DNA of 64,000 nucleotides from Mixophyes australis (GCA_036250195.1 JAVHZZ010000003.1:338339375-338403374); one strand, 5' to 3'. Counted from the first letter of the stretch, positions 35,876 to 48,865 are shown. The notes: generated from the letters alone by a model not told the origin. Program-made: numbers and translations.

Positions 35876-36245
35876 GGGGTGATGTGAGATAAAAGCTGAT
35901 GGGCCGATCGGGTGACATGTGGAAGAAAAGCTGGTAGAAATAAGGGATGGCATGTGAGAGAAAAGATGGTGAGTATATGGAGTGGCAAGTAAGAGAAAAT
36001 CTGTTCAGCATATGGGGTGATATGTGAGAGAAAGCTGGTGGGCATATGGTGTGGCATCTGAGGAAAAATCTGGTAGGCATTTAGGGATGCATGTGAGGGA
36101 ATATCTGGTGGGCATATGGGTGGCATGTGAGCGAAAAACTGGTAGGCATATGGGGTGGAACATGAGAGAATATATGGTAGGCATTTAGGGAGGCATGTGA
36201 GGGAAAATCTGGTGGGGAAATGGGGTAGCATAAGAGAAAATATGG
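35876..36245 (+). repeat. minisatellite, about 35-bp units
   Basis: About ten units of the type GGCATATGGGGTGGCATGTG + AGAGAAAATCTGGTG, 34-35 bases each. They vary between GGCATATGG and GGCATTTAGG starts. Minus-strand frames (35817-36080, 35866-36231, 36081-36326) with repeated ICPP/HM peptides are translations of the array. Confidence 0.88.
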
Positions 36246-37191
36246 TGAGATGGGGGAATGTGAGAGAACTGATGTAGGAGGGGTTGCTTGATGGTGGAAT
36301 GTGGGGTATGTGTAAGAAATAGGCATTAACTTGAAGTGGAGGATACTAGTATTAGAGAAAATCTGAGGAAAAATTACTTTACCAAAATGGTAGTGGTTAG
36401 GTGAATAACAGAGATGTTATCTAATATAAAGAAGCAATTTAAACATGTTTGGTTATTAAGGATTAAGAAAAATAGTGGAAACTACATTTGCTAAGTGTTC
36501 TTATCTGCCGTCAAATTTTTGACTTTGGAATTCGATAAAATATTTTAATTTTACAAAAAACTATGAAATTCCATAGACAAAAAACCTTATAGTTTAACAT
36601 GTCTGATTAAGGCTTCTTACACTTACACACCATCTAAAATTTAAGAAAACTATTGAAATTCTTCCACTGAACTTTTCTTCTTTTTTATGAAGATGCTCTA
36701 CTGTCTCTTTCTAAGACAATGAAGCACTAAAACTTCCATAAAGCTAAAGTAAGAAAATGTAATAATACTGCATGTGTGTATTCCAGTTAACACCCAAAGC
36801 TGTGAATTAACAGCACCACCGGATTGTGAGTGACAGCAATCTCCCTTTATGATAGAGCTAAATCTGCAGCTAACCACAGGATGTGATGGCATACCATGTC
36901 TGTATTGTGCAAGGAACATGCACAGAAGGATTAGCTCTGGAGCCTGGCTTACTGTCATCCATTGTGCCGAAGCATGATGCATTGGCTTGTCTTAATATGT
37001 ACTTGAACCATGTCCCATTAAGCATGCATGTGTCATGCACTATCAGGTTAGCTTCTACTTGCTAATGCTTAAAGTGAGTCCTTAAATCTAATTTCTTTAT
37101 TGAAGTCTATGAACTCTCCTCCTAACTCCTTTGGCTCGGCTATCACCTCCATTCCCCCACTCGGTGCCACTCTATTTGTGCTTCCTCTTCT
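36246..37191. other. unassigned, no gene seen
   Basis: A/T-rich DNA with short frames on both strands only. Confidence 0.45.
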
Positions 37192-37392
37192 ATTTAGGAT
37201 GTAAGCTCTCATGAGCAGGGCCCTCTTTCCTCATGTTCTCCTTCTACTACTCTATCACCCCTGTACATCTAGGTCTGCTTCTCTAGCATTGTTTTCTTAA
37301 GCCCAGGCCTTACTCACATTGGACATTACTATAACTCTCACTCACTGTCCTCTAAATAATATGATCTGCATTACCAAGTTACTGTATTTGTT
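37192..37392 (+). mobile_element. SINE-like element, GGATGTAAGCTC family
   Basis: GGATGTAAGCTCTCATGAGC followed by AGGGCCCTCTTTCC matches the inverse of 6270-6470. It runs into TTACTGTATTTGTT, where a second element begins. Confidence 0.5.
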
Positions 37393-38166
37393 AGGGATGT
37401 TAACTGAACCCCTGTGTTTTGGTTTTGGTTTTGGTTTTGTTTTTGGCAAAACCGCCCTCACGTGTTTTGGTTTTGGCTTTGGATCTGTATTTTTTATTAC
37501 AAAAAAATAAATTGCTAAAATCACATAATTTGGCTCTTTTTTATTGCTATATTATTAGTAACCTCAATAACATTCATTTCCAGTCATTTCCAGTCAATTT
37601 TGTCAAGTGAGAAGAGCACTGCTACCCCTCCTGTTTTTGTATGAGCAATGGCACTTGAGACTGGAGAGTGACAAGAACAATGATATCCCTGTTTCTGTGT
37701 GAGCAATATCACTGGAGACTGAAGAGTGACAAGAACAATGGTAACCCTGTTTCTGTATGAGCAATGGCACTGAGCAATGTCACTGGAGACTGGAGAGTGA
37801 CAAGAACACTGCTACACCTGTTTCTGTGTGAGCAATGGCACTGAGCAATGTCACTGGAGAATGGAGAGTGTCAAGAACACTGCAACCCCTGTTTCTGTGT
37901 GAGCAATGTCACTGGAGAATGGAGAGTGACAAGAACACTGCTACCCCTGTTTCTGTGTGAGCAATGGTGCTGGATCTCCTGGGGAGAGAGGTACTTTTGG
38001 AATCCAAAACCCATTAGATCCGATGATGCAACGATGATGTTTTGCCTCGATTCAGATTTGAGGAAGCCGGAAAGTACCGCGCCTGCTTGGTACTTGGATT
38101 GGCAATGTTCGGAGGGGGGGGGGGGTGGGAGTCGGTTTTCGGAAAACCGAGCCTGAACATCTCTAT
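37393..38166 (+). mobile_element. non-autonomous DNA element carrying a minisatellite
   Basis: Left AGGGATGTTAACTGAACCCC and the inverse of the right end, AGAGATGTTCAGGCTCGGTT, are imperfect terminal repeats. GGTTTTGG-rich text fills the left part, GGAAAACCGAGCC the right end. The flanks TATTTGTT and TATTTGTG could be an 8-bp duplication. Inside is a 58-bp minisatellite. Boundaries are uncertain by a few bases. Confidence 0.5.
37622..37965 (+). repeat. minisatellite, 58-bp units with 13-bp inserts
   Basis: Five to six units carry ACTGGAGACTGGAGAGTGAC, AAGAACA(A/C)TG, CCTGTTTCTGTGTGAGCAAT. Two of them are preceded by an extra 13-bp partial unit GAGCAATGGCACT, giving periods of 58 and 71. Confidence 0.85.
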
Positions 38167-39389
38167 TATTTGTGCATTTTTGTCAAATGTCTGGTCTTTG
38201 TATTATTTTATTTTCATGTATTATGTAAAGAGTTATGGATCATTGCTTTTCATTGTATAGTACTGTACATTTCATATACAACACTGCAGACAATTTGCGG
38301 CACCTTGTAAATAAAAAATAGTATTATGTGTCTGTGAGTGTTTATGTGTATGTACTTTTCCTCTATTTTATATCTGTATAAATATAAAACTTTTGATATA
38401 ATATTGAAGAACATTGTTTAGAGAGTGACTTTACATAACTCTTCCACCCTCTGAGTAGTAGTAGATGGAAAGTGTCACACCCTGGGGCCCCCACAAATGT
38501 TTTTACTGACAGTCACCATCACAGCTACATACCAATTACTTTTTTTTAGGTACAATCTGAGATTGTTTGTTTTGGAATGTCCTATTCTCGGACGAACACA
38601 TGTTGTGCACTTTCTCTCATATAAACCACATACACTTTATTGAGATTTAAATATATAGGAGGGCATATTTATTTCCTGGAGCAAGGCACAGATTTCCTTT
38701 GAGGGCTACCCCATCCTATTTTTAATCCTAAAATAGTTTACAAATTTTGTATTTTTTTACATTTTGAGTAAAGTCTCACAAACTGGGTGACATCAGGACA
38801 ATGTGAAGTTTTTTCTAATTTTACCACATACTAATTCAAGAAATACAATTTTAAACAATCTGAAAAGACATCTCTTAATATCTACAAATTTATACGAGTT
38901 ACAGAAGGTATTTTAACATTTATTATTGTTCAGTTTATTCTACTTACACTATTATTATTCCTGTTATTATAATTATTATTATTATTATTATTATTGATAA
39001 TAATAATAATTTTGTATTACTATTTATTATTATTATTTTATTTAAATACATATTCCATAGCAGTGTACAATCAGAGAATATTTATTCAGGTACAATAATT
39101 ATTAACTTTATGTATGTCTCAGTGTGAGTCTTTCTGTGTGTTTCTGTCTGTCCACTTGTTTGCCTGCCTGTCATATCAGAGCCAAGTGCTGAATTTGAAG
39201 GTGTAACTGATTGTTCTAAAGTAGCTGAGACTAGCAATGTTGAAGTGTTGTGTTAATAATTTAATATTAATAATTACATTTACTATCCATTTAAAATTAT
39301 TTTCCAGCCCATGAAAAATGGTGAATGTGGGAACATTCTAAATGATGTTTCTTTGCGTTGTTTTTGTTTCCAAAGGAAAGAAAAAATAA

Positions 39390-39390
<1 letters not shown>
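38167..39390. other. unassigned, no gene seen; (ATT)n tract
   Basis: No gene. An (ATT)n-rich stretch lies at about 38948-39045. Confidence 0.45.
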
Positions 39391-39456
<66 letters not shown>

Positions 39457-39461
39457 TAGAA

Positions 39462-39502
<41 letters not shown>

Positions 39503-39517
39503 TTCTCTCTATGTATA

Positions 39518-39600
<83 letters not shown>
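39391..39600. repeat. compound (TA)n/(GA)n microsatellite
   Basis: (TA)n, then (GA)n at 39420-39455, then four further (TA)n blocks broken by CTTTCTCTCT. The 109- and 143-aa minus-strand frames with YIYIYI runs are translations of this tract. Confidence 0.93.
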
Positions 39601-39602
<2 letters not shown>

Positions 39603-40821
39603 CCATTCCCATGTAGGGTCTAGCAATGACTGTTGGATTTTGGCCAATAAGTTGCAGTTGGGAATTAATCTCCTATGATTCAAGTTTGCTTGTAATATCA
39701 CCCGAAAATGTACATTAAACCATTGCACGGCATAAATGACATAGTTTTATGGTGCATGATAGCTTTAAAACCATCTGGGGAAGACGAAGGAATTTTGACA
39801 GGTGATGCTGAGCTGCTCTAAATAGGCACTTCATCTTTCAGTCTATACCAACGTTGCTTTATATCTTTCCAAGGGGAGATTTTTCAATTAGAATGACAGT
39901 GTTTATTCTTATGTTTTATATAAGAACTCCCCAACTGACATCTTATCCAGATTTATTGAGGAAATTCAATACAAATGGGATTTTTAATATAAATGTATTA
40001 TTCAAATTTAGCACATTTTTCTGCAAGAAAAAATTATGGGTTCCATAAAGAATATATAAAAGTCAATAGTATTTCTACCACTTGAATAACAATATTGTAT
40101 GCAATGAAAGATCTGTCATGATATAAATTACAACACACATGGAGTAGATTTCCAACTGAGAGCAATATTTCTTTCTCACAGAAATGCCACACTCATTCAC
40201 TCATTCACTGGGCTAGAGGAAGTTCAGGAAGGTTGACAAAACAAAGTAGACCATTATAACACACTATAGAACAAGTTTATAATTCTGCCATCCAAATACC
40301 CATTACTGAAGATGCCTAAATATGGGCAAAGTAAGACTTTGCTTGGGTGGTACAATTCAGTGTATTTATATTAGAATACTTAAATACAATGCAAACATTT
40401 AATCATGACATGCCATTGGTTTCACTCATAATTTTATACTTTAGCAATTTATTAACTGCATATTTTTATTATTTTAAAGCCAGACGATCACTGATTTTAA
40501 TCTAAAAAAATTTGGACATAAAAGTATTTTAGATTTGTTTTTCAATAAATCAAAATTCAGGAGTCTTTAATATTCTGGTTTTTTTTTATAAAACTTTTTT
40601 TCTCCTATAAATAAGATATTCAATTTTAGTAAAACTTTGAGAGCTAATTTAAATGAAAATAAAATCGTAGACAGAATAACAAAACCATTCCATAACTTTT
40701 CATGACCAATTTGGGGATGAAGTGGAACCAATTAAGAAAAAAATAGTTTTGTTGTGTCTCAATAATTAAAAATTAAATAAATAAAATAAAGTATTAAATG
40801 GCACTGTCTGTCTTTTGCTTA
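39601..40821. other. unassigned A/T-rich DNA, no gene seen
   Basis: Only one short frame (39854-40048), without motif. Confidence 0.5.
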
Positions 40822-40829
40822 GTTGTAAG

Positions 40830-41224
40830 CAGGGCCGGATTAAGGGAATGGAGGCCCCTGGGCTAAGGGGGCCTCCATTCCCCCATGAGAGTTGAACCCC
40901 CCCCATGTGATCCGAGCTGCCAGCACCCCCCCTCCTCCCATGATCCGAGCTGCCCGCCCCCCCCCCCCCCCCCCACCCCCGGCACTTACCTCCTTCTCCG
41001 GCGCGCTGTACGCTCTTTACTGAGGAGATCTCGTGAGAGTGAGACTCACGAGATCTCCTCAGTAAGGAGACTACAGCGCGCCGGAGAATGACCGCAGTGA
41101 AAGTGCTCAGCAGCACTGATCGCGCCGACAGATCAATACTGCTTCTGAGCACTTTCAAGGGCCCCCTGGATGCCATAGGCCCCTGGGCTGTAGCCCAGAT
41201 AGCCCTATGGTTAATCCGGCCCTG
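40830..41224. mobile_element. hAT-like MITE, 395 bp
   Basis: Ends CAGGGCCGGATTAA are perfect inverted repeats. The duplication GTTGTAAG is exact (40822-40829 and 41225-41232). The interior has a long hairpin whose arms include CGGCGCGCTGTA...CTGAGGAGATCTCGTGAG and their inverse near 41000-41090, plus a C-rich run at 40956-40979. Overlapping frames (40766-41299 minus, 40885-41091 plus) read through it. Confidence 0.92.
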
Positions 41225-41232
41225 GTTGTAAG

Positions 41233-42110
41233 AACCAGTATGAGAAGTAGTGATAAACTTCATGTAGACCACACTGAGAGAATGCCTGTGGACCAACATT
41301 CCAAGTATATCAGCATCTTCAACTGGCAGGCTGAATAGGGAACCCCGGAACCCTAATTTATAGTGATTGATGAAAAATTGTAAAATCCTTTATGTTGGAA
41401 GGTAACTGTGTATTAGCTGCCAGGGTCAATGGTTCCAGGACCTACTATGTGTGGAGAAAATATATTGTCCGGATGACTATGAAGAATGGAGTTCCACCTC
41501 GACATTGCTTCCCCACCCATGCTGCACCTTACCTTAGTAGATGGGGAACAGGTCTTTCAAGAGAGAATAAAAGTAATGCACTACTGCTAGTTTTTTTAAC
41601 ACTTAGAGAATAACTCTTAAAGGATCGATTCTAAAATTTCCAAAACACAGCCCCACTGTGAACATACCATTTTCTAATGCCATACGCCTATATTTGCATG
41701 TAAATACATCTATTTTTACTGGCAAAGCATGGCCCTGAGTATCAAGCTGGTGGTATTTTAGTAAGAATTAGTGAAGCATAGGTCCTAAAGTGGTTGTAGG
41801 TAGGTTGTAGGTAGGTTGTCAAAGTGACATTTTATTTACATTTTATTCTATGTTTGGGGGGTTTTTTGCACTCATAATGCTGCAAAGTAGTCGCAATATT
41901 ATTTCGTGCTCCAGGAAGTAAAATGTAAATACATTGCACATAAAAAATATACTGTGTGTCCACATATTGAGCAAAGACAAAATAGTGTATTTCAGTTCAA
42001 ATGCAGAGCTATACACATCACAAGAAACGTGTGTCTCTGCATCAGGTGCGCATGCATCTGGTTATGACAAGTCATCATCATCAGCAAGTATCTGCACCTG
42101 CCCTTTAGCA
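41233..42110. other. unassigned, no gene seen
   Basis: The frame at 41392-41613 (73 aa) shows no recognised domain. A short GTAGGTAGGTT tract is near 41795. Confidence 0.4.
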
Positions 42111-42418
42111 ATAGGTGGCACAGTGGTTAGAATTGCTGCCTCACTGTACTGGGGTCATTGGTTCAATTCCAACCAATCCCCTATTTGTCGTGAATTTGTA
42201 TGTTCCCCTGAGTTTAAGTGTTTTGGCTCCAGTTTACTCCCACAGTACAAAACAATACCAGTAGGCTAACTGGCTTCACAAATGGAGTATTGTGTGAGTG
42301 TTAGGGTATTTATACTGTAAGCTCTAATGGGCTAGGGACTGGGGTGAATGATTACATATTCTTTGAACAGTGCTGCATAATACGATTTGTGCTATATAAA
42401 TACATTGTAATAATAATA
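42111..42418 (+). mobile_element. tRNA-headed SINE, divergent copy
   Basis: Head GGTGGCACAGTGGTTAGAAT and GGTCATTGGTTCAATTCC, 3' module TAAGCTCTAATGGGCTAGGG, GTGCTATATAAATAC, and an AATAATAAT tail instead of GATGAT. It is more diverged than the other copies and may belong to an older subfamily. Confidence 0.75.
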
Positions 42419-45400
42419 CGGATCTTTTATACAGCTCAATTGAATAGATATGGATGGACTGCGTCTGACATTACACAGTTGATGTGCAAAAAACTTCCAC
42501 AGCATAGTGGAATGACATAAGGAACATTTTTGTTAGTCTGCCCTGTATAGGGTCCTTTGAAGTACTTGCTTGGTGCAGTTGGGCATCGTCCACTACAGCA
42601 GTCTCTAGCGGTGGAAGTCATTTCTACGACTACCATAACATCCACACTACTTACCCCGACATCCTGATCACAAAACTATTATTCCCGACATCTTTCTATT
42701 CCCGACTGTTGAAAGGTGTATGGAAGACTGAAGGCCCTGGATTTGGGCCTCTGGGTGGGACCCGGTGGGCCCAAGCAAAGAGCGCACATTGCGCAATGCC
42801 CTGCTCATGCCTGGGAAGAGAGCAGTGCATCCGGTAATTGCCAACCTCTGCCATGACACAACAAAAAAAAGTGATGGATGATTAAGGGGGGGAGGGGGGG
42901 GGGTGCTGGAAAGTCCTCTAGCCCCAGGGTCTGCGATCGCTCTCCATAGCCCTGCATGTGACATAGAAGATGAACGAGAAAAAAAGACTGACACATCGAA
43001 GTATTGTAGAGTATATGTGGAGAAAAGGGCAGAACAGCTTAAGTGCAAATCTGAAACTGGGAAGGAGGTAAAAAGATTGTGAAGTCTGAGGAAAATATAA
43101 TGGATATAATAGAACAGAAGGAGAAGTACTACTTATATGGAAGGCACACTCATGGAGAAATTTCTTGGTTGTTGAAGGGACACTTCATTGTGGATAACAA
43201 AAGTGGATAGAAATGAACAAATAAATAAATTGACACTACACTATAAAACTACCATTTATTAGTCATACAAATAAAACTGTATGGTTAAAAAACGAAATAT
43301 TAAAATTTCAGAGTCTTGGTCGGGTACGTATATTCAGAAGATCATTACACTTTATTTGGTTCCGTAAATATATACCGGGAGTCTCTATCTATGGTAGTTA
43401 TATTATACAAATGTCTTATGATGGGGTCTTGAAAATACCAACAATTCATGAATAGTGATCATATAAGGTAAGTGTATTGTATTTCCATCATATGGACATG
43501 AAGATCATACAGTCATGTGTGGTTTGCACAAATGAGGTATAAGGTAAGTGTCACTTTGATGAGTATGTCACTATAATATGTCAGTATAGACCAAGAGATC
43601 CACAGTAATAAGGAATATATACAGTCCTGGTAAATGTATTACTGTGTTAATCATCAAATCACACGAATTGCCACGTTGGTATATAGATGGCAGATTATTT
43701 CATGTTTGTATACACCTGTTCTGCTGTACCAGTACAAGGCTAGTATATCTCCTTTTTTTTGGAGTTTAAATACGTATAGCATCAGTTAAGGACATTCTAC
43801 ATGTGTTCTTGTATACGAATGGTACCATATATACATTACTACTGGAAGCAGCACCTCATACTATCAGACTAACATATTAAATCATGTCTTGAAAATATAC
43901 ATCAATTGGAAAGATTGGAAAGATTTTTCTTGTGCGGGAAATTATATATATTACTTATGTTAGAAAATATAATGGAACCTGTATGAAATTGTCACTATAT
44001 GTGTGTCTAAATACAAAAATAGGGATAGGGTATATTAAAGTACCTCTAATTTATTGACCAAGTAATTTGTATATTAAATGACACAATTGTAAATGGATAG
44101 AGTATCTGCTTATTTAAACTGTATTAAAGACAGCGCTATTCAATAATAATAACTTGTGTGACTGTTTCACCTTACTGTCAGCTCTAGGAAATTATATAGC
44201 CTGCCTTGACAGGATACTGAAGAAATGTTATTAATACTTCTCAAGGCCCCACTCCCCCATTACATGTTGGTGTAGGTCAGCAGATAACGAAAAACTCTGC
44301 CCCCTGGTAATCTAAAGCAGGGATTCCCAGATATTTGTGACATAGGATGTAATTTTTTTTTAAACTTTGTGTATATTGATCTACAAAGTTAAATATTAGG
44401 GCTAAGCCCCAAACAGGAAAGGCTTGAGTGTGTAATTGGTTTTATTAAGGATATGGATGCCAAGCCCCTTACACTCTCACCAATCAAAAAGAACACCGGT
44501 AAGCTAGGCTATAATGAAGCGTTGGGTTTTCCTAAAATACTTGAAAGGTTGAAGATTGGGAGAAAGTTTGCTTAGGCAGGGTATGGTGAATTGGAGATGG
44601 GAAGGAGAGGTGGTGTTCATGATGAAGTCAGATATATAGGAGGGAGGAATTGGTGAGAGTTTTGAGAGTGAGTTGCTTGAATCCTGGAGGTTATAAGGAA
44701 CTAGTGGAGAGATTTGAATAGCGATATAGGATGTTACCAGTGCAGCAGACATGAGGGACTGGCGAGAATGTGATGTTGTCAGTGGTGAGAGAGACTAGCG
44801 CTGGTTGTGATGGGATTGGGAGTTCCGGAGCATTAAGACATCCAAGTGGAGATGGAAACAGATCAATGGAGAATAAGTAGCTTTGGCTGTCATCTGCTGG
44901 TGGTAGTGGAGGCTAAATAAACCTACTAATTCACAAAGAAGAGGTATAAAGAGATAAAAGCAAAGTACTAACAACAATACATAAAGGGAGTGGAGCAGAG
45001 TATGTGCCAGAAGTAAAGAAATTGAAGGAGTGTTTATAAATTTTGGAGGTAACCAAAAGAGAACAATGCCATAAAGTCAAAGAGTGTGGGGGTGTGCAGG
45101 GGAAGAGGCTGGTTGACAGCTAAGAGACCCCAAAAGATGAGTAGGGAGAAGTGAACCTTTGACTTTGTGAGTAGGCTTTTAGCACCTGGAAGTGAAGGGA
45201 ATAATGTCAGGTGACAAAAGTGTTAGCCTAGAGTGAGATTATTAAATATAGTGGCTACTCAGAGAATCATATCGACATTTACAGTACATGTATAATAGCT
45301 TAGTAAGGAAAGAGATCCATGATTGAACTTCAAACCCTGATCACATGGGTGGAGCTTCCCACTGCTCCCCTGTGGCTGACCAATGAGAAATCAGCTCATA

Positions 45401-46139
45401 ATTGGTTTAGGCTTTGCAAAACAATGAGGAGCAGTCCAGTCAACTGGAAGAGGAAATATCAGGAAGCTAAGTGGAGAGATACAGAGGATAGAATAAGTAG
45501 GGTATAATAAAATAAACAGCAGGCTAGAAAAGAAAGGGGCTGCAAACAGGAACAGGTGGTAAGAGGAGAAAAGGTTGTCAGGGAGAGACTGCTCAGAAGA
45601 AGGAGCAATTAAACCAGGGTGGAAGCCAGATTTAATACAGGAAAAAAAGAGTCTAACAGATATCTAAGAAATAAACACAGGTGGAATAAATTAAATGAAG
45701 GGGAGAGAGAGCTATACAATAGAGAGTCTAAAACCTTTAAAGACAGGAGGGATCGATAAGAAAGGAAAGGGTGCAGAATGTAAGGACAAAGTATAAAAAT
45801 AAGTAGTTTTAAATTGAAGATAAAAAGTTCTTATGCTCTAGAAGATATATTAAGAGGTTGGTGACAGTGATAGATAGTAGAGTAGGGGCAGAATATTTGA
45901 GATTTGCAGCTGACACCTGTATTTACAATGTTACTGGAACCCACAGGACAATGTAGTTCATCAGCTGAGATTCCACAACTCTTCTTCCTTGATCAGGGCA
46001 CAAGCAGACTAAAGACCCATTCCCTCTTGATCCTCTTGAATCAGGTTTTCATGCCTTTCACTACACTGAAACCACCATCACTAAGGTCACTAATTACCGT
46101 CTCACTGCCAAATCCAAGGGTCATTATTCCCTACTCATC
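42419..46139. other. unassigned, no gene seen
   Basis: About 3.7 kb. TTCCCGACAT and GGGCCTCTGGGTGGGACCCG near 42680-42770 resemble scraps of DNA elements. The frames at 42668-43048, 44504-44752 and 45319-45507 have no recognised domain. Confidence 0.35.
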
Positions 46140-46570
46140 CCTACAAGTGAGGGGGTCAGGTATGGGGATGAAGTTTGCTCCAAGTTACTCAAAGATATTT
46201 ATGGGCGACTGTGAGTGTAATGTTATATATATATATATAGTCAGACTGCCTTTTCTTATAAAATAATCTTTTGTAAACATTATATAGTTGGCCGTAGCAG
46301 AATTAGATGAATTTATGGACTTTTTGAATATTATTGACTGACATTTAAAATTCATTTAGAAATCATATAGAAGTAAAATTGATTTTCTTGATCTTCAGCT
46401 TGAAACTAGCATCACCACTAAAATTAGAGCAAATGCTTTCTTTATACCAGTTAATGTCAATAATTTCCTGTTGTCCACTAGATGTCATATTTTTAAATGG
46501 AAAACAAATATATATACACCCTATTCTCAGTTCTTAAGGACTTGAAGGTAACTTTAATCATGATACACTA
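46140..46570 (+). pseudogene. Penelope-like retroelement relic (PLE C), RT fragment
   Basis: The plus strand reads [17 protein letters not shown] (46158-46208), the RT block before the catalytic motif. After a microsatellite it continues ELDEFMDFLNIID and IDFLDLQLETSITTK, then FIPVNVNNFLLSTRCH (46443-46490) and YTPYSQFLRT at the thumb start. The catalytic YxDD block is lost near 46230-46290. The copy then stops close to a SINE at 46584. The 120-aa frame at 45904-46266 includes this start but its first 80 residues are not PLE-like. Confidence 0.7.
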
Positions 46571-46583
46571 TAAGAGAACTATA

Positions 46584-46765
46584 AGCACGGTGGCTTAGTG
46601 GTTAGCACTTCTGCCTCACAGAACTGGGGTCATGAGGTTAATTCCTGACCATGGGCTTATCTATGTAGAGTTTGTATGATCTCCCCATGTTTGCGTGGGT
46701 TTCCTCCGGGTGCTCCGGTTTCCTCCCACACTCCAAAAACATACTAATAGGTTAATTGGATGGTA
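46584..46765 (+). mobile_element. tRNA-headed SINE, 3'-truncated copy
   Basis: It has the head AGCACGGTGGCTTAGTGGTT and the body to GGTTAATTGGATGGTA, but the whole 3' module and the GATGAT tail are missing. Loss of the 3' end, not the 5' end, means a later deletion or an aberrant event. The TTAATTGGATGG form matches the 17190 copy best. Confidence 0.82.
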
Positions 46766-47334
46766 GTCCAGTTTTAGAGGATAATCAAATGCCAAGGCAA
46801 CAATCAGACAAGACAATGCTTATTACAATATAAGAAATATAGTACCTTGTTAGTTACTAATAGGCCTGATTTTGTATGTCTTTTCTTTACAAGATATAAA
46901 GTAGAAGAGTTACAAAAAACAGAGTCTGTTTTCTCTAAAACTTTGGACTGTGTAACTAAAGGTTCCACTTCTACATTATATATCACCTGATATACCTAAC
47001 ACTGGTTATTGGAAGGCTACTAATCTGTAATCATTGCTAGACCACAGTCAATTGAAAGCTTGTAATTTAACAGTAAATGCAATTGATATACTAATATTAC
47101 TTGGAAAGGGTGTCATCTTGTAAGCTTATGGGCAAATAGGCTACAATTTTATTTACCACTAAGCTGAAGAATAGTGAGTTCAAGGGGGTAATGAAATATA
47201 ATATTATGTTTGTGCTGTATCTGGTAAGATGTTATTGTGAATTTCTGTGATAACATTAAACATTCATTAAAAATGAAAATGCAGAAATATATATGAAATA
47301 TTGAAAACATAAAACCCTAGATATCAAAAGGCAT
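46766..47334. other. unassigned, no gene seen
   Basis: No gene. The minus frame at 46804-46986 has no motif. Confidence 0.45.
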
Positions 47335-48170
47335 CCAACAGTGGCATTTTGCCTAAAAATCTGGGATCGTAACGTCCGCAGACTTTCTTTAATTCTAATT
47401 TGGAACAACCTGGTTTTCCCCCCTGGGCTTTACAATTGTTTCTTCTCGGTATGGATAAGATAAGGAATATTGTTCCTAGGGAGATTTTGCATGCCTCTGG
47501 AGCTTCCTATCTTTTGCAAAGTTAGAGACAGAAATAAATTCCTGACAGGGGATGGTTTCAATATTTCCAGCTGCGGCATCTCTATAACAGGTACATCAAA
47601 GGCTTTGTGCTCCTCCAACGTTCCACTCTAGAATCCCTATCTTGGCAGTGAGATCTTGCTAGATGTTTATTGTCCAGTATATACAGACTCCTGCTCTCCC
47701 ATGGAGTGCAGGATACACTCCAGCTGTTGTGGGAGCCGGACATGGGGCAGGCCCTGAACCCTGAGGTGTGGATATGGATTAGAGCTGGAGAAGCTACAGT
47801 TGGGTGATTACCCTGCTCAACAGCCATCTCCAATGTGGAAATAGTTTCCCTGTCTCATATTGACCAACACAAACATGCACATGCACATGCTTGCTCCCTC
47901 TCATATTCCCTGGTACTACAACCCATGCCAGACATGCCAAAACACACACAGAGACTAATCTACACATCCTAAATGCCACCAGATTGCTTTATGTTGTAAT
48001 AAGCCTGCTGCCTCTTCTCTGTCTTCATTACTAGATACAATTTGGTATGTTCACGGCATGGAGAATATATTCTGCATTATTTCTAATGTTCCCCATGGTG
48101 AAAGTATAACAAAGACTCTCCCTCAACTAAACTTTGGTTTATAACTCTGCTGAGAGCAATGGCCTGTAGA
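47335..48170 (+). pseudogene. Tx1/L1-type LINE relic, ORF2 C-terminal part
   Basis: Joined frames read LIWNNLVFPPGLY near 47393, FLGRFCMPLELP, then YFQLRHLYNRYIKGFV-like text near 47560-47600, LSSIYRLLLSHG near 47665, and LLWEPDMGQALNPEVWIWI near 47720. This order (PPG, QLRH, WExDLG, W--I) is typical of the region after the reverse transcriptase in L1/Tx1 proteins. Frameshifts and stops are frequent. Only the C-terminal third is left, as expected from 5' truncation plus decay. The minus-strand frames at 47430-47979 are shadows. Confidence 0.6.
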
Positions 48171-48202
48171 CCAGGTCTCACTGAGTGTCCCTCTACATCA
48201 CT

Positions 48203-48324
48203 CCCCCTGGGTCAGACATCACCCTTAGTATAGGTCAACCTTGTTTCATATTTGGTTTAAGCGTATTCCCCCTGGGTCAGACATCACCCTTTCTATAGGT
48301 CAACCTTGCTCCATATTTGTGTGA
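48203..48324 (+). repeat. 65-bp tandem duplication
   Basis: CCCCCTGGGTCAGACATCAC starts at 48203 and again at 48268. CTATAGGTCAACCTTG and CATATTTG follow in both units. Confidence 0.85.
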
Positions 48325-48865
48325 ACAAGTAATACATAAAAAATATATATAACCAGCAAAAAAACTGCGCTAAAAAGAAATTGTACGGATGAAAAAGTCT
48401 TAAATATTCAGTTAGATAAAATGGAAGTTGATTTTAAAAATAAGGGATATACAACACAAGAACTGCAAGAAGCCCGAATTAAAGTAAGGAATATTAATAG
48501 AAAGGAATTATTTAGGAATAAAGAGGGAGCTGAGAAAAAAAGAAATCAAGGAAATAATAAGCTGGAATTTGCTATTACCACACAATATGGCCAACAATAT
48601 AGAGAATTTGAGAAAATTGTAGGCAAACACTGGGATCTTCTGAAAAATGTTATGTGATTTACTTCCAACCAAGCCATCTTTCAGATACAAGAGAGCACCC
48701 ACATTAAAAAATAAATTAGTTAGAGGACCTCTAAAAGAAAATACACAAAAACATCCAATACAAACTAAGGGGTTTTATAGATGTGGACAATGTGTGGGAT
48801 GTAAAACAGTAAAAACTCAGTTTTCAAATATGAAGAATTTTTCCTATAAGGAATATATGATAAAT

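Noticed and set aside
35876..36245. CRISPR-like array
   Set aside because: Units are directly adjacent without unique spacers, and the genome is eukaryotic. It is a minisatellite.
39283..39728. 109- and 143-aa minus-strand frames
   Set aside because: They translate a compound TA/GA microsatellite into YIYIYI runs.
40766..41299. 177-aa minus-strand frame
   Set aside because: It reads straight through a hAT-like MITE with perfect ends and target duplication.
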